Positions 1-12,722 of a stretch of DNA of 64,000 nucleotides are shown piece by piece (position 1 is the first letter of the stretch; each line of letters starts with the position of its first letter). The position numbers were made by a program, and so were the translations under genes. The notes below the pieces were generated by a model. It was not told the DNA's origin, searched no databases, and saw only the letters and a list, made by a program, of their open reading frames with translations. This stretch comes from Thermothielavioides terrestris NRRL 8126. Lineage: Eukaryota; Ascomycota; Sordariomycetes; Sordariales; Chaetomiaceae. The DNA lies in assembly GCF_000226115.1 (NCBI RefSeq), contig NC_016458.1:7722001-7786000 (forward strand), read 5' to 3'.

Positions 1-672
1 CCGTAGCAGCGTCCATCTCCTCTCTTTAAATAACCCTGCAGACACGCCCAACCCCACTCAGTTGATAGGAACCTTGGTAAGCGCGGGAGCGCCAAATCGC
101 CAGTCGTCTTCATCTCGGGACTTCGGTGTTGAAGGATTATCAAGATCCAAAGCATTTGCACCGTGCGCGGTGCATGCGGGCCCCTGCATTGAAACGGGCT
201 GGCTTCCTGCATCCGACTGTCCAATCACAGTCGGTAAAGCAGCTTGGAAAGCCCCACTGCCGTCATGGTCACTGGTCACCCGAAGCTACGGAATAACTAA
301 CGACACCAGCGTGACAATTATGCTGTTTCGTGTCGCCTTCAACGCCCATTCATCCCCGAGTTGTATGGTGCAGGGCCGAGCGAGCGAGCATCACCGCTTT
401 CAGTCTCGCTGACAGCCAGTGGACGGACCCTTCTGATAACCTTCTCCTATTGTATTAGTACCTTTTCGACCGACCCAACTCCTTATTCCTTCAGCTCGTC
501 TGATACTTCTCCAAATCTTTGACTGCCCCTTCCTGCACCTAAACTTCAAGACGTGGCGTCGAATCAGGCATTACTTCAGGACACGACCTCCTTAACGGGC
601 CGGAATAGCAGGGATCCTCGAGCTACAACTCCTCGGTGCCAGATCTCATAGGGGAGCTCCCCCTCCCTCGAA
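1..672. other. Upstream intergenic / 5' region of LSB6
   Basis: No convincing gene is seen. The short open frames here have no recognisable protein character. The last ~250 bases before the ATG at 673 are pyrimidine-rich, as is usual for a filamentous fungal promoter and 5' leader, so they probably hold the transcription start of the downstream kinase gene. Confidence 0.5.
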
Positions 673-3366
673 ATGCCCCGACCGGCCACCACCGGGTACG
701 AGCGCCTTGCTCAGGCCGATCACAGCGACGACTCGGACGACGAGCCGCTGGCTGCCAGCTATGCCTCGCTGCAGGACCCGACCGCCCCGCGCTATGCCCC
801 CATTAACCAGCCCCGCCCATTCTCGGGCATGACCACCCCGAAGCGCTCGTCACACTCGGCCGCTGCTTTCCGCGAATCCTCCCGGCCGGGCGGACGTCAC
901 CCACGGCGCGGCCGCAGGAACTCGGGCGTCGACCTCAAGGCCATCAATGCCCGCCTCGAGCGCTGGGCCGACGAGATCGCTTCCAAGTTCAAGCGCGGCC
1001 GCAACAAGAAGAAGGGCGAGGAGGAGCGTCTCGAGATCCACCACTCCGTCTTCCAGCCGCCAGAGGGCGTCCGCCCCGTGACGGCCGAGATGCTAGCCGT
1101 GCCCGAGCCCGGCTACATGACCAAGGACGAGTTTGAGGCCATTGTCGACAGCGTCAGGGCCGCCATACGCCAGGGCGTGCATCCGCGCATGATCTCGCAG
1201 GGGAGCTCTGGCAGCTACTTCGCGAGGAATCCTGAAGGCAAGGTGGTCGGCGTGTTTAAGCCCAAGGACGAGGAGCCCTACGCGGCGGGGAATCCTAAGT
1301 GGAACAAGTGGATTCATCGGAACTTGTTCCCTTGCTTTTTCGGCAGAGCTTGGTATGCCAAACCCTGGCCAATACGGTTCACCGGGGTGTCTTTACGTAC
1401 GCTAACCGTCTCTTCTCCGGCAGCCTCATCCCCAACCTCTCCTACGTGAGCGAAGCCGCAGCCTATGTCCTCGATTCCCAACTGCGCACGCATCTGGTGC
1501 CCTACACAGACGTCGTCTACCTGTCGTCCAAATCATTCCACTACCCCTTTTGGGATCGCTACAACTTCTCGAGGAAACGCAAGGCGCTGCCTGCAAAACC
1601 GGGCAGCTTCCAGGTCTTTCTCAAGGGCTATAAGGACGCAAACGTCTTCCTTCGGGAGCACCCGTGGCCAGACCAGTATTTCTCGGGCTTTCGGACGACA
1701 GACACCCATAGGAAGCGGACACGGCGCTGGGCAGACAACTGCCGTCCCTCAAGTGCCCCGCATGACGATGGGGACAGCGATGACGGCAACGAGAGCTTGC
1801 ACTCTCAGACGCCGGGGCCCGGCAATTTTGTGTGGACGCCCACGCTGAAGCAGTCCTTCAGAGAGGAGCTCGAGAAGCTCGTCATTCTGGACTACATTAT
1901 GCGGAACACGGATAGAGGGCTGGACAACTGGATGATCAAGGTCGATTGGGAAACCGAGCAGGCCTCGGTAGCATCGGAGCCTATCCGCCTCAACATGGAC
2001 ACGTCAGATCCCGAACCAGGGCCGCGACCGGTAGACATGTCGCAGAGGGGCCCGCCTCGGACTCGGGCGTCGCATCCCTACAGGACGGAACGACCCATGG
2101 ACGCATCGACGCCCGTGTCGACCACGCCGGACCCCAAGATCACAATAGGCGCGATTGACAATTCCTTGTCGTGGCCCTGGAAACACCCGGATGCTTGGAG
2201 AAGGTGAGCAAGCACCCACCCCTCCTTCAGAAGCTGTAAAGCGTGGACTAATGATAAGCTCCAGCTTCCCGTTTGGCTGGCTCTTCCTCCCCGTCGATCT
2301 TATCGGCAGGCCATTCTCACAGAAAACCCGCGATCATTTCCTTCCCTTGCTCACATCCAAGCACTGGTGGAGCCAGACCCAGCTCGCCCTGCGCAGGGTC
2401 TTCCAGATGGACCAAGACTTCCAAGAGCGCATGTTCGCCCGCCAAATAGCCGTCATGAAAGGCCAAGCGTGGAACGTGGTCGAGACGCTCAAAACCGCCG
2501 ACCACGGCCCGCTCGAGCTGACGCGGCGCCCCAAGGTCTGCGTCTGGGACGACCTGGTCGACGTCCCCGTCGCCGTCCCCATGAGGGCCGCAAGCGCCGA
2601 GATGCACCGCCGCGCCGCCGCCGAATCCGACGCTGCTGCTGCGGCCGCCGCGGCAGCCGTTGCCCATAATGCCAAGCCAAGCAGCGACATGATTGCCGAG
2701 GAAGAAATGGACATCGGCGCCGCCAACACCTCCTCCGAGGCGCACGCGGCCAGCGCCCCGCCAACAGCCGGCACCGGCCCCGTCGTCGACCTGCTCGGCA
2801 TGCCCAGCCCGCCCGCCGACCTCCCCCACCCGGGCCGCTTCGAGCTCGCCCTCGCAGACAACGAGCCGTCCTCCCCTAGCCCGCCCCTCAGCAACGGCGG
2901 CAACAACGGCACCAAACCCGACGCATCCGCACGCCCCGTCCGGCCCCACCTCTCCCGCGCCGCCCACAGCCACCGCTCCCTGAACGTCTACTCCCCCGAC
3001 CGCACGCCGGGCGGATCCGACCAGCCGCAGCGCGAGACGCGCTTCTCCTTCGCCAGCACGCCCGCCGCCCGCCGCGAGAGCCACTCGCTCGCCGCGCAGC
3101 TGTACGCCAACGCCAACGGCGGCGGCCGCCGCGGCAGCGGCGGGCGCGCGAGCTATGAGTACCACCGCGGTGGCGGTGGCGGTGGCGAGAATGAGCGTGG
3201 GGGCGAGCAGGGCGAGGAGGGCGAGGATGAAGATGAGGATGAGGAGCTCGAGGGAGGGGATCTCGGCTATGCCGCGGCTACCGGCATGGAGGGGAACCGG
3301 CGGAAGGTGATTGTTGAGCGGTTGGAGATGGTCAAGGGGCGGAATCCGGTGTTTACTTGGTGTTGA
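673..3366 (+). CDS. LSB6: Type II phosphatidylinositol 4-kinase (LSB6 family), 3 exons
   Basis: It phosphorylates phosphatidylinositol at the 4-hydroxyl on vacuolar, endosomal and plasma membranes. Exons by my reading are 673-1352, 1424-2203 and 2265-3366 (introns of 71 and 61 nt, with GCTAAC and CTAAT branch sites), giving about 853 residues. Visible family landmarks are the nucleotide-binding GSSGSYFA loop near residue 177, a VGVFKPKDEEPY strand, the FFGRACLIPNLSYVSEAAAY segment that only appears after removing intron 1, the catalytic RNTDRGLDNWM motif near residue 385, and the IDNSLSWPWKHP metal-binding motif near residue 471. Removing intron 2 joins DAWR to SFPFGWLFLP as expected. The C-terminal third is an Ala/Pro/Ser/Gly-rich and acidic linker, longer than in yeast, closed by a conserved-looking NPVFTWC tail. 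It is intact. Confidence 0.95.
1353..1423 (+). other. Intron 1 of LSB6
   Basis: It runs GTATGC..CAG with GCTAAC 18-23 nt before the acceptor. Splicing restores the reading frame and the conserved ACLIPNLSY segment of the kinase. Confidence 0.85.
2204..2264 (+). other. Intron 2 of LSB6
   Basis: It runs GTGAGC..CAG with a GGACTAATG branch region. Splicing joins the activation-segment end to the SFPFGWLFLP strand. Confidence 0.85.
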
Positions 3367-6300
3367 TTTTTTTTTTCCTATTTTTCCTTTTTTTTTTTTT
3401 TCTCTCCCTTTTTCTTCTGGCGGTTATGCATCTGGGGATTGTCGCTGTGCGGTTGCAGGCCGGGCTCCTTTGTCGAGCGCGGTTGGCGGATGGTCAAAAC
3501 CGGGCGGGCGTTTGGATGGGCTGGGTCGTTGTGATACTACTGTGCCATACATACATAACCTTGGGGAGGAGGTCTGCTGTGCTATACGCATGTTTCTTTG
3601 GGTTTCTTTTTAGGCTATACATCTCTTCTAATCTCTTCCTTGTTTCTTTTCTCTTCTTCTTTTTTTTGTCCTCTCTTGGCCGTCCGTCCGGACGACGCCG
3701 CTTTCGGGTTGCCGTGCATTTGAAGGTGGTGTTGCTGGACGGTCAATTCATCGGGCGAACAGACCCTGTTTTCTTTCCCCTCCTCTCATACTTCTTTCCA
3801 TAGGCACCAAGATGGGTTCTCGAGGGAAGGTGTTAGAAAAAAAAATAGATGGTTCGATGGAGTCGTAGCTCCTCCGGCATTTCACTGACCACACATCTGC
3901 GAGAAGGATAGAGAAGGGGTATGAAGAAGCCAATGGAGGTAAAGGTGATGGACGTCTGTCTTACCATGCCATATAGGCACAGGAATGGGACCACAAAGTA
4001 GAGCAAGGAAGAGAGAAAGGCATTATCAGAGCGCAGTCAAGCCACTGCCTTCCCTATGCGTTGTGCTGGCTGTCTAACATAGGTACATCGATACAACTGT
4101 GCTGGTGACTAACCAGCGCTTCGAAGGCAGGCACTGACTGATTGCCCCGGTATGTACGCCCCGTCCATCGAGCCAAGTTAATATTTAAGCCAGGTCAACG
4201 AGTGAGGCTGTCACATACGGCCATAGACAGCAGAAAGCTCGGGATCCCGTCCGCTCTCCCCTAGATAAGCTGCTGATCGCAGGATTACCTAGTACTCAGG
4301 TCGGTGACGACTGGGGAATCCCCTGTGCTGTATGTTTTAGTCCTCTTTTTTTCGCCCCGCACCCCTTTCTCACCTTCACGTCATGCCATGTTGGGATGCG
4401 TTAGTTCCGGCTGCCTCTCTGCCTGCCCGTTGTCCCGTTGCCCGGCGCCTTGGGTCGTGTCGAGGTAACATTATATCCCAACTGACCGGCCAGCTAGCTG
4501 TTGCCAGGTTGCCAAGAGGTGACCACCACCCCCGACCTGATCTGACCTGACCTGGTCCCATTTACACGGCATAGTCCAGTCAAGTGAGAGAGTGAGCGAG
4601 TGAGTGAGGTGAGGCCGCCAAACTGACTGACTGACTAAGGGGCGACTAAACAGTTTGATCGTCGCGCATCCCAAACAGCCATGTATACTAAACTAAATAA
4701 CCAACTTCCTAAATCGTTAACTAAGCACGCTCTAACTACCGGGTTTTACGCATGACAGAAATAGAACGAAACAGCTGCGGAGATCAAAGCGGAGACGAAA
4801 CATGGAGATTTCCGTCTCTGCTGTGTATCGTGCAACCGGGGGCTGTTGGAGGAGAGGTGCGACTACTTCCGCTGCTGCTGCTGATATCGAGTCACTGGAG
4901 GGAATCAAGTGCCGAGTGAGTTAATGCACATCGTGTCAGCTTGACAATCATTTCCGGGGTGTGCCAGAATCCTTGACTTGAGGCCCAGTGGCATATGGCA
5001 AGTGCGTCTTATAATCCGGGATATTAGTTAAGCTCGACTTCGTCTCCAGCAACAGCAGCAGAAGAAGAAGGGAGGCTCTTACCAGCATTTACTTGCCATG
5101 TAGAAAAATATTAGACTGCCAATCATCAGGCTACAGTTTGCGCTCGCGTTACGCGCATGACTAACTAGACGTCTGATAGGTGACAAGATGGCAGGCGTGG
5201 GTAGATGGCATAGACGGACGTCTCCACGGGACGTGTCAGAGGCAAGCCACAAGTCCATGTGAGACGGGTAGCGGTGGCAGTGCTGCTGGGAGGGGGACGG
5301 GGAGCAAGGCGCATGTTCTGTCTTGCGGTGACGCGAATGGACCAAGTTGGCCCGAGACTTCACGGCCCGTTGGGGATGGCTGGGAGGGCATGACGAAGAG
5401 CCTTCAACAGTAGTTATTCCCGACTCAGGAGAGACCTACGACAGCAGAGTAGCATCGCCGAGGGGGGTGTCGTCGGCTTTGTGGAGACAGATCATCGTCG
5501 TGTTTTGGCAGACCGAGACAGCGCGGAGCAAGCAATGACACTGACACATGTTTACACGGTAGGTCGGAACAGCATGACTAGCGTCTGACAAGGTCCGGCC
5601 TGGGGGACGACGGAAGACGGGGAGGGAGCACTCGCTTAGACCAGTCCCAGCAGCGCGGTCCACCTGCAGGCATCCTCACCTAGCATCAACATCCGAAAAG
5701 GGAGACTTCACCAGCCACCGCCTCCATCCCGTCCCGTCTGCACCTCGCTGCTAGCGCATGCAGAAGGCCGGTGAGGGGCTGTCTGCCGGCTATCATGCAA
5801 TTCCCCTCAGCTTATGATGCCGCGGGCGTGGCCAAGAGCCAGAGCCAGTTCCAGAAACAGCAGGTGAAGTCGGCAGCACATAAAGACATTAGACCGTGCA
5901 TGAGCCCTCTTCAGCATCTGGTAGGATCATACTGGATAACCGCTACCAGCACAACCAGCAATTTCGGCCGAAGCTCCCGCCGCAATCTCGCAGCGCGCAG
6001 CGAATCGGTTGAGCAGTCAACTCGCGACATATGTAACTACTCATAACGCGAGGCAGGATAAATTACGCGCGGCCAGAGGGTCCCGTCAAAGACACGACGA
6101 CCGTGATGGGAAGCATGCAGACTGCGACGGATGCAGACTGTTGCTTTTTCTTCAGTCCCACTGCCCGGTATGTAGTGTAGCTCCCTACCCCCCAGACTCC
6201 GTTTCGCCGGATTTGTGGCCGAGGAGGCAGAGGCACCAAGATCGGTGAGCTCGGGAGAAGGCGGGAGGGGGGAGGGAGGAAAACAGTCGGGGTTCCACAA

Positions 6301-9300
6301 ACCCGGCCGCTTGGATAGGCCTGGTGGAGACAACGAGGAGATTGTGCGCTCATCACCGAGAGAGCACCAAGCCGGGGGGCTGGGGGCGGGACCTGGAGAA
6401 GCGACACATACCACAGTACACACGAACCCACTATTCGTCATGGCCCGCTAAGACAAGTTTTCTGCGTCTCTCCAGGTTACGCAAGTGACATGCGTGCGCC
6501 GGGAACGCCCAGAGTTGGATGTCCCGCGGGACAGCTGTTTCGAGCAAACCGGCCAGTGTCCGGCCACGGCGAATCATGAACAGCCCGCCTGGGCCGGCAT
6601 TTCTGGCCCTCATTTCTTGTCAGGAAGTTGCAGCAAGCCATCGGAACCGAAAGAGGTCGCACGCAGCATGGGGCGGCGGCAATTCCAGGAGAGGCTGGCT
6701 ATGGTGGGAACAACATGGGTAAGTCCACCCTACCCACGCCACACCTCTTCGCAATTCACCTCGACCCGAGGCGGTGGTTGTGGCCAGGATGGCCCCGGTC
6801 GATGGCGAGGAGATGGTACCCCTGTCCCGTCCGCTGTCATGGGTGGGTGCCATGGTGCCAACCGCGGCTTGGCCGGGCGATAGGAAGCCCACTGTCGTTA
6901 CACTCTCCACTGTAGGAACTGTAGGATGGCACCTGCGAACCACGGAGCTTCCTTCCGGTTCGGCCGCGCCTGACTTGCAGTTGTTTTCGAGAGAACCCTC
7001 GAGAAGGCATGCCGGTTGATTCTCTTCGCCTACTTTTGTGCGCGATGCGTGCAGGCGGGCGAAAGGCGTCATCCCGTCCGTGGACTGCCTCACCGGGCGA
7101 AGCCTCTCAACTGATCTCGGTGCCTACTCCTTCCCGAGATGCCCGCAAGGGATTGACCTGAAACTCGGTCCCAGCGCTGGGGATCCCGGCGATTGTGGCG
7201 CTCAGTGCTACCAAGGTGCCATGGGAGGCTGGTGATCGGTGACCGCCTCGTTCCCCAGCTTATCATCGCGGCCGCTGCACAGTATATGTGGCCTGGCCTG
7301 TTAACGTTACGCATTGCACTCGAACCTCGGTGGCGATGCGTATCCCGTCTGCCGAGCTGAGCACCGAAATTGCGCCCGTCGTTCTATTTCATGATGTTGC
7401 AAGCTGCAGGGGTTCGTGGCAGCGTCTCTTCCGCGGTGTCGATTGTTCCCGACCGCTCATCGCCAAGTTAACAGAGGGCCGAAACGACTTGATCTCTGCA
7501 ACGATCCGCCAGAGATGATCGTCCCGCTTCGACTGCCAGAATTTAGCCGCAGGAACAGTTTCAATCAACCAATCGTCAGTCCCAGTGACTACATAGTATG
7601 TATGTTGTACTTCCGCAGTGTACGGAGTACAGGAGAACAGGGCGTCCGTCGTCGCACCACCTTGTCGCGGGCAGCACCGCGCAGATCCCGCGTTCGCGGG
7701 CGGGGGGCCCTGTTTCAGTTCCTCATTCCATTTCGCAAACAGGGGGGCCGGGAGGAAGGGGGGTTCCCAGACAAACACCGGACCCATCGGGGCGGTTTGC
7801 GCACAGACATGTGGACAATTTACCAACCGGGCGGGTGCCGGCAAGACATGAGGCGCCGTCACCAAGCTGCTGGGAACCGGTACGTACTCGAACCCCTGCG
7901 TTTCGGCCCGGTTCGCAACAGGGGGTGGACATCAGCCAATGCCCACTGTGGGAGGGTGTGCCGCTTCTCCATCAGGACGCTCCGCGCTGGGTGCGAGCAT
8001 GATGCCGTCTTCTCGAAGCAGAGGCGATTTCCCCCGTTTCAGGAAGAACGAGCAGAGGGCCGTTGACGCGACTGCCGTCCCGCATCTGGTGGTAAAGCGC
8101 CTCAGCGCATAGGTAGAAACGACGTGACCCAGTTCGGAGGTAACATGCCAGCCGAGGGAGCTTCCGTTCTGGCACAAGAGATGTTGCGCATTGGTGGGAT
8201 GTAACTGTGGGCGTTACTGTGCACACAGTAAAGTTATTCAATGCCCCAGGACAGGGTTCGCGGCGGGGATCTTGTCAAATTTTGCTTCCGTGGTTCTTCT
8301 GTTCCGCCGGAACCAAGCCCCCCTGGCGGTGCCGCTCCAGCGGAGCCGTGGTAGGCTCAACTTTAACCCGTCGTGATCCCAGGACCGCGTCCTCGGATTC
8401 GGTTTAGCTGCCCAGGGCAGAACATCATGTGGTGCATTGTAGCTCCCGGTCACAGCATGGCGGCGTTTTGGTTTGACGTCAGCTCTTTGCGACGGCCGTG
8501 AAAACGCGAAAAAGTTGCACACACGCTAACTAGCGAAGGAGGCTGGTGCCCCTAGCTCGCTGCAGCGCAGGAACGCCTGCCAATGCCAAGTTTTCACCGG
8601 ATGGATTCCCATTCCCCGACGACCCGGTTTGTCTGCTTTTTTGGTCCTGCAGTGCCGAATGGTCGGTCCTTCTGCGAGTTTAGACGTGACGGATCCAATC
8701 CTATATTATAGGCCTGCCGGAATAATAAGGTAAACCAACTGCTGGAACCGCCGCGGCTCTCAGGAGCCAGTCCACCCACAGTTGGCCTGCTGTGGTCCAC
8801 TGGCGACGCTCGTGTTGATCCGTCGGGCGCGCGCCAGGGGGGCATCATGGCCTGTCGACCCAGGCCCGGGCTCTGGACGCTGCATCAGGCTAAGAGTGTC
8901 TTAGTCTCCGGAACCTCCCTGACCGCGGGACACGTCGAACTGCCAGTTCGGGACGGGGGCTCTCCAATCACAAAGCAATCTCTGCAGCTTTCAACCGGGC
9001 TAGCGACGGCCGGTCGAGCACCGGCAGAGTGGATGCAACGGGCGGGAAAGGTGTTTCACCTTTCTCGATCAACATGCCACAGCAGAACCCAGAGTGTGCG
9101 GGGGGGGCTTCCGGCTGTTCAGAAGATCGAAACATTCAAGCAGGACCAGGATTCCGGGCCGAGATTTATCCAAGCAATGCGCCGCAACTCAAGAGAAAAC
9201 CGGCAGCCACGTAGGCAATCTCGCTGGCCGAGGGCGGTGTGGTACCCCGGAAGGCGAGGGGAAGTAACTGGTCGAGCGTAGCGGAGTCAAGTCGGGCTGG

Positions 9301-9780
9301 CTTTGCGCCCGCTCCTCTGGTGCGTCCAAGTTGACGACAGGGGTTTCCCGACGCCAGCGCTGTCCCAGATACTGGAACGACAATGCGGCAGCAACGCCCT
9401 CTGATCGACAAAATCGTCGTGGCGCGCAAACCGCTCCGTCGGGCCAATCTGAATGATTTGGCACGGGATCAGGGCCCACCAAGCAAGCATGGCTCATTTC
9501 AGACGTGGGAGTGCGGCATAGGGGAGAGGCACATGGTCCGATGCCGTCCTTGAGGGCCGTCCCGACGTGCCAGGGTTCTGGAAGTATCTCCGCTCACGCC
9601 CTCAGGCCCGCATAAGGCCATCTAAGTCCTCATGATGCAACGAGCCTGAGTTCCCTGGCGTTCCCCACTTGGGCTCTGAAATCGTCACTGTCGACTCTTT
9701 TGCCCTCTTGCATGCGTTGTCTCTTTCTCAAGACTTGCCGTCTTGCTAGACCCGCGACGTCAGGACCGACTTCTGCAGCC
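3367..9780. other. Long (6.4 kb) intergenic stretch, no supported gene
   Basis: It begins with a T- and CT-rich 3' UTR-like segment (3367-3790). After that I see only scattered frames with no domain, no sustained coding composition and no credible intron-exon chain. A short GTGA/CTGA-type simple repeat lies near 4590-4640. Base composition is moderately GC-rich, so this is not part of the RIP block. It could hold non-coding RNAs or very divergent small genes that cannot be recognised by eye. Confidence 0.5.
4585..4638 (+). repeat. Simple GTGA / CTGA microsatellite patch
   Basis: Runs of gagtgagtgagg-like units are followed by three ctga units. It is low-complexity sequence without a visible function. 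Confidence 0.6.
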
Positions 9781-11395
9781 ATGAACGAAGAGTGTGTAAT
9801 CCACCGTTTTGGTTCCCGGTTCCACGTCGACGCGAAGAGACGTCGCTAAGCCGCACACAGCGATTCCCAGACTGTCCCTGTCGACAACATCTACCGGGAA
9901 CTTGTCGTCCACGGCAACAGGGAGTTCCAGCGATACGCTTTGGAAAACGGAATATACTTCGCTCCGGTTGACGATGTAAGCGGGACAGTGTTCGGTTCGC
10001 GGATTGCTGATCTGATTGCGCTTTTACCGGCGGGCAGGACGAGATCGACCGTCTCCAGTATATGCACGGAGTCTTCAACATGATGTTCGACAACAGGCTC
10101 ATATTCCCCCCGATTCCGCGACCGCGGAGAATCTTGGACTGCGGGTCCGGGTCCGGCGCGTGGGCCATGGAGGTTGCCGAACAGTATCCCGAATGCGAGG
10201 TGTGTAAACCAGCTCCTGATAGACTCCTTCGTCGATGTGCTGTGGGGGCAGCGGCAGTAGAACACCTGGAGCGGTCGTGGAAGCATCCGCCTTCTTTTCG
10301 TTTCCGGCGCAGCCAGATCCCCGCTCAATCCGCCCTTCGGGAGGCCGTCAAAGCTTCTGGTGCTAGCGATGGCTAAACGGGCGATGGGGAACAAGGCTGC
10401 TTCGCTCAGGATTCGAGTCGGATGGTTTTGTGTGTTGCTGACCAGCGTGATCGCGACGGGCCAAGGTTATCGGAATCGACATATATCCGTATCCCCTGCC
10501 GGAAGACTTCCCGCCCAACTTGGATATCCAGGTGGATGACCTCAACAGTCCGTGAGGATGCCTGAGCTCGAGGACAAGGATGCTCCTCGCCTGCTAACGA
10601 CGAAGCAGGTCCACCTTCCCTTCGAATTATTTTGACCTGGTGCACAGCAGGATGATGGCCGGAGGCATTCATGCGCACAGGTGGATGAATTATCTGGGCG
10701 ACATTCTCCGCATTCTTCGTCCTGGAGGCTGGTGTCAGATGGTGGAGATATACTTCAACGCTCAATCGGATAATGGGACGCTTACCTCCAGTGAGTCGTC
10801 GCCAGACTTCCCGGGATATCACGACTTCAAGCAGCTGATGTGACAGCCAGACCACGCGCTCCAAGTCTGGTCGCAGAGCTACATGCAGAGCATTCAGCCC
10901 GCGAAGGATCCCAGAGCACCACTGCGGCTGCAAAATTGGATGATTCAAGCGGGCTTTGTGGAGGTCGAGTCGCGATTGTTGACGTTGCCCCTGAGCGGAT
11001 GGTCGACAGGTGCGGGGTCCCCTGTTAGGTGTGGCTTGACCGAGTTCAGTCTCTGACGAGTCATCAGATCCGCGAGACAATGCCATCGGCGCCGCAAACC
11101 GAGCCAACGTCCACAGAATGTTGTCTTCGCTTGCTGTGTTCCCCTTTTCCCACGCTCTCGGGTGGGTGACGATCTCGAAGTGGCCCTCTTCAACATGCTC
11201 GTGCTGACTCGGCGACATCAACCAGCATGACAAATGCCGACATCCAGCTTCTCGTAGCGCAAGCTCGAGCTGAAGCCGATAACCCAGCGTTCAAGGTCTG
11301 ATTGCCGCATTGCTGTCGTCGTCGCCTCGGCATGGCGCTCTCGGAATGGCTGCTAATCCTTCTCCGGAGTTACACAGGCGTACTTCCCAGTGTAA
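9781..11395 (+). CDS. LaeA-like SAM-dependent methyltransferase, ~9 exons
   Basis: Stitching the open frames gives a complete methyltransferase of the fungal LaeA-like / Methyltransf_23 type. Proposed exons are 9781-9795, 9871-9975, 10038-10199, 10466-10551, 10609-10790, 10851-11009, 11068-11161, 11226-11295 and 11378-11395. The total is divisible by three, giving 296 residues. Motif I ILDCGSGSGAW lies at residues ~72-82, the acidic post-I VIGIDIYP follows an intron near residue 95, the FDLVHSRMMAG strand comes next, then the ILRPGGWCQMVE motif, and the protein ends in a PAFKAYFPV tail. The N-terminus is short. An in-frame ATG at 9712 is an alternative start, and the first small exon is the weakest part. 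The third intron is long (266 nt) beside neighbours of 56-82 nt. The enzyme may modify a small molecule or a protein; its substrate cannot be inferred. No biosynthetic cluster is seen around it. Confidence 0.78.
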
Positions 11396-12722
11396 GGGGC
11401 GGCTGTCGCGGTAATCGCCCGAAAGCTTCGCGGTAGCGCTGCTGACGACTGAATCCAGGTACGTGTGCATTGGTCGGAAACCGGGCAGCGGCAGGCAACA
11501 CCGGACCGGCGATAGCCGGAGCCATCACTCCTCAAAAAGCGGGAGGCATGGCGAATCGAGCAAGCGGGCGCGGCACGCCTGAGCTGTGTTATGGCTGATG
11601 CATCGAAGTGGCCCGTTTCCCGTGGACAAAGGTCGGCAAAGCGGGGACTCGAGGGTGCACAACGAGAAGATGCCGGGTAGAACTTAACCAGATGACAAAG
11701 AGGCTGTGTGCAACATGGCGTCGAAGCCCGGTTAGGTCGGCCAGGTGTGTGAGGGGTGCTACTCCGCGCCCGACAATTAGAATTCGGTTTTTCTGGCTGT
11801 CGGCGATGTTTGACACCTCGAGGTTGATGGAGTAGGTAATAGGGGGTTTGGCCAGGCAAGCAGTGGGTCGGGCGAGAACTGAGAGAGGAGGGGAAGGGAC
11901 GAACACGGGCGCCCATCGGCTGTTGTTGGACGGAAGGGAGTGGGTGCGCGGCACCTTCCCATATCGACGGCTCGTCTCGAAACATCGGTCCGGATCAAAC
12001 AGATGAAGCCGCAACCACGGGCACCTGACCCCCTGACCCCCTAACCTCAGCGGTCATTGGCGCATGGAATCAGCCTCGATGAACGGAAGGCAGTGGGTTG
12101 TCGGGGTTCACGTTGGCAGCGACTGAATTCACCTCAGCTCCCCCTTTGTAGTGTAGTATCTACGATTCCAACTCGGGGGGAAGGGCTCCATAAATGATGT
12201 TTATTGATGCCGGGCTTGTTAGCTACCTACCTAAATCACAGCTCCCGTCCCCCATCTTGGTTCAGGGCCCGCCCGCTAAGATTTGGTCAGCCGATTTGGG
12301 AGGGTCGCAGGGCGGACTATCGCCCAACAACAAGCGCCATGCTTGCTTCCCTGGCGTAGCCGGACCAACCTCCAAATCAGCCTGTAGTGCTGCCCAACTC
12401 GGCGTCCCGTCCGCCCAAGTAAGGTACGGGCATAACACACAGTACGGAGTATCATCTCCAATCATGTTCGCTAGACTCTCACAGCCTCCCTCTACATAGC
12501 CTGCGTTCAAGTCCAGGACATCTCTCACAGCAGGCCTCCGTAATCTAGGCAATAAGCTGCATATTCAACAGCTAACGTGTAGCTACGCTGCGAAGAATTC
12601 CCGGTTCTTGCTCCGGCGTCCATTGACGATCGAAATGATGGGGCGCCGCGGCTTCTCCTAGCATTTCCCCGACCCTAGAAGGTGGGCCCTGGTCTGGAGG
12701 AGGCACGCCGGGCTGATGGCTA
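11396..12722. other. Intergenic region
   Basis: It spans from the methyltransferase stop to the MITE. Open frames on both strands lack recognisable protein features, and I see no gene I can support. Confidence 0.5.

Noticed and set aside
2317..3165. 282-codon minus-strand frame in the 3' part of LSB6
   Set aside because: It is the Gly/Ala/Val-rich complement of the Ala/Pro-rich kinase linker, with no domain.
7389..8066. Open frames of 150-216 codons on both strands
   Set aside because: No recognisable protein features, frames overlap on both strands, and no plausible splice partners were found.
11353..12014. Overlapping minus-strand frames (158-210 codons) after the methyltransferase
   Set aside because: Two frames overlap, neither shows domain or consistent codon use, and one covers the last exon of the methyltransferase.
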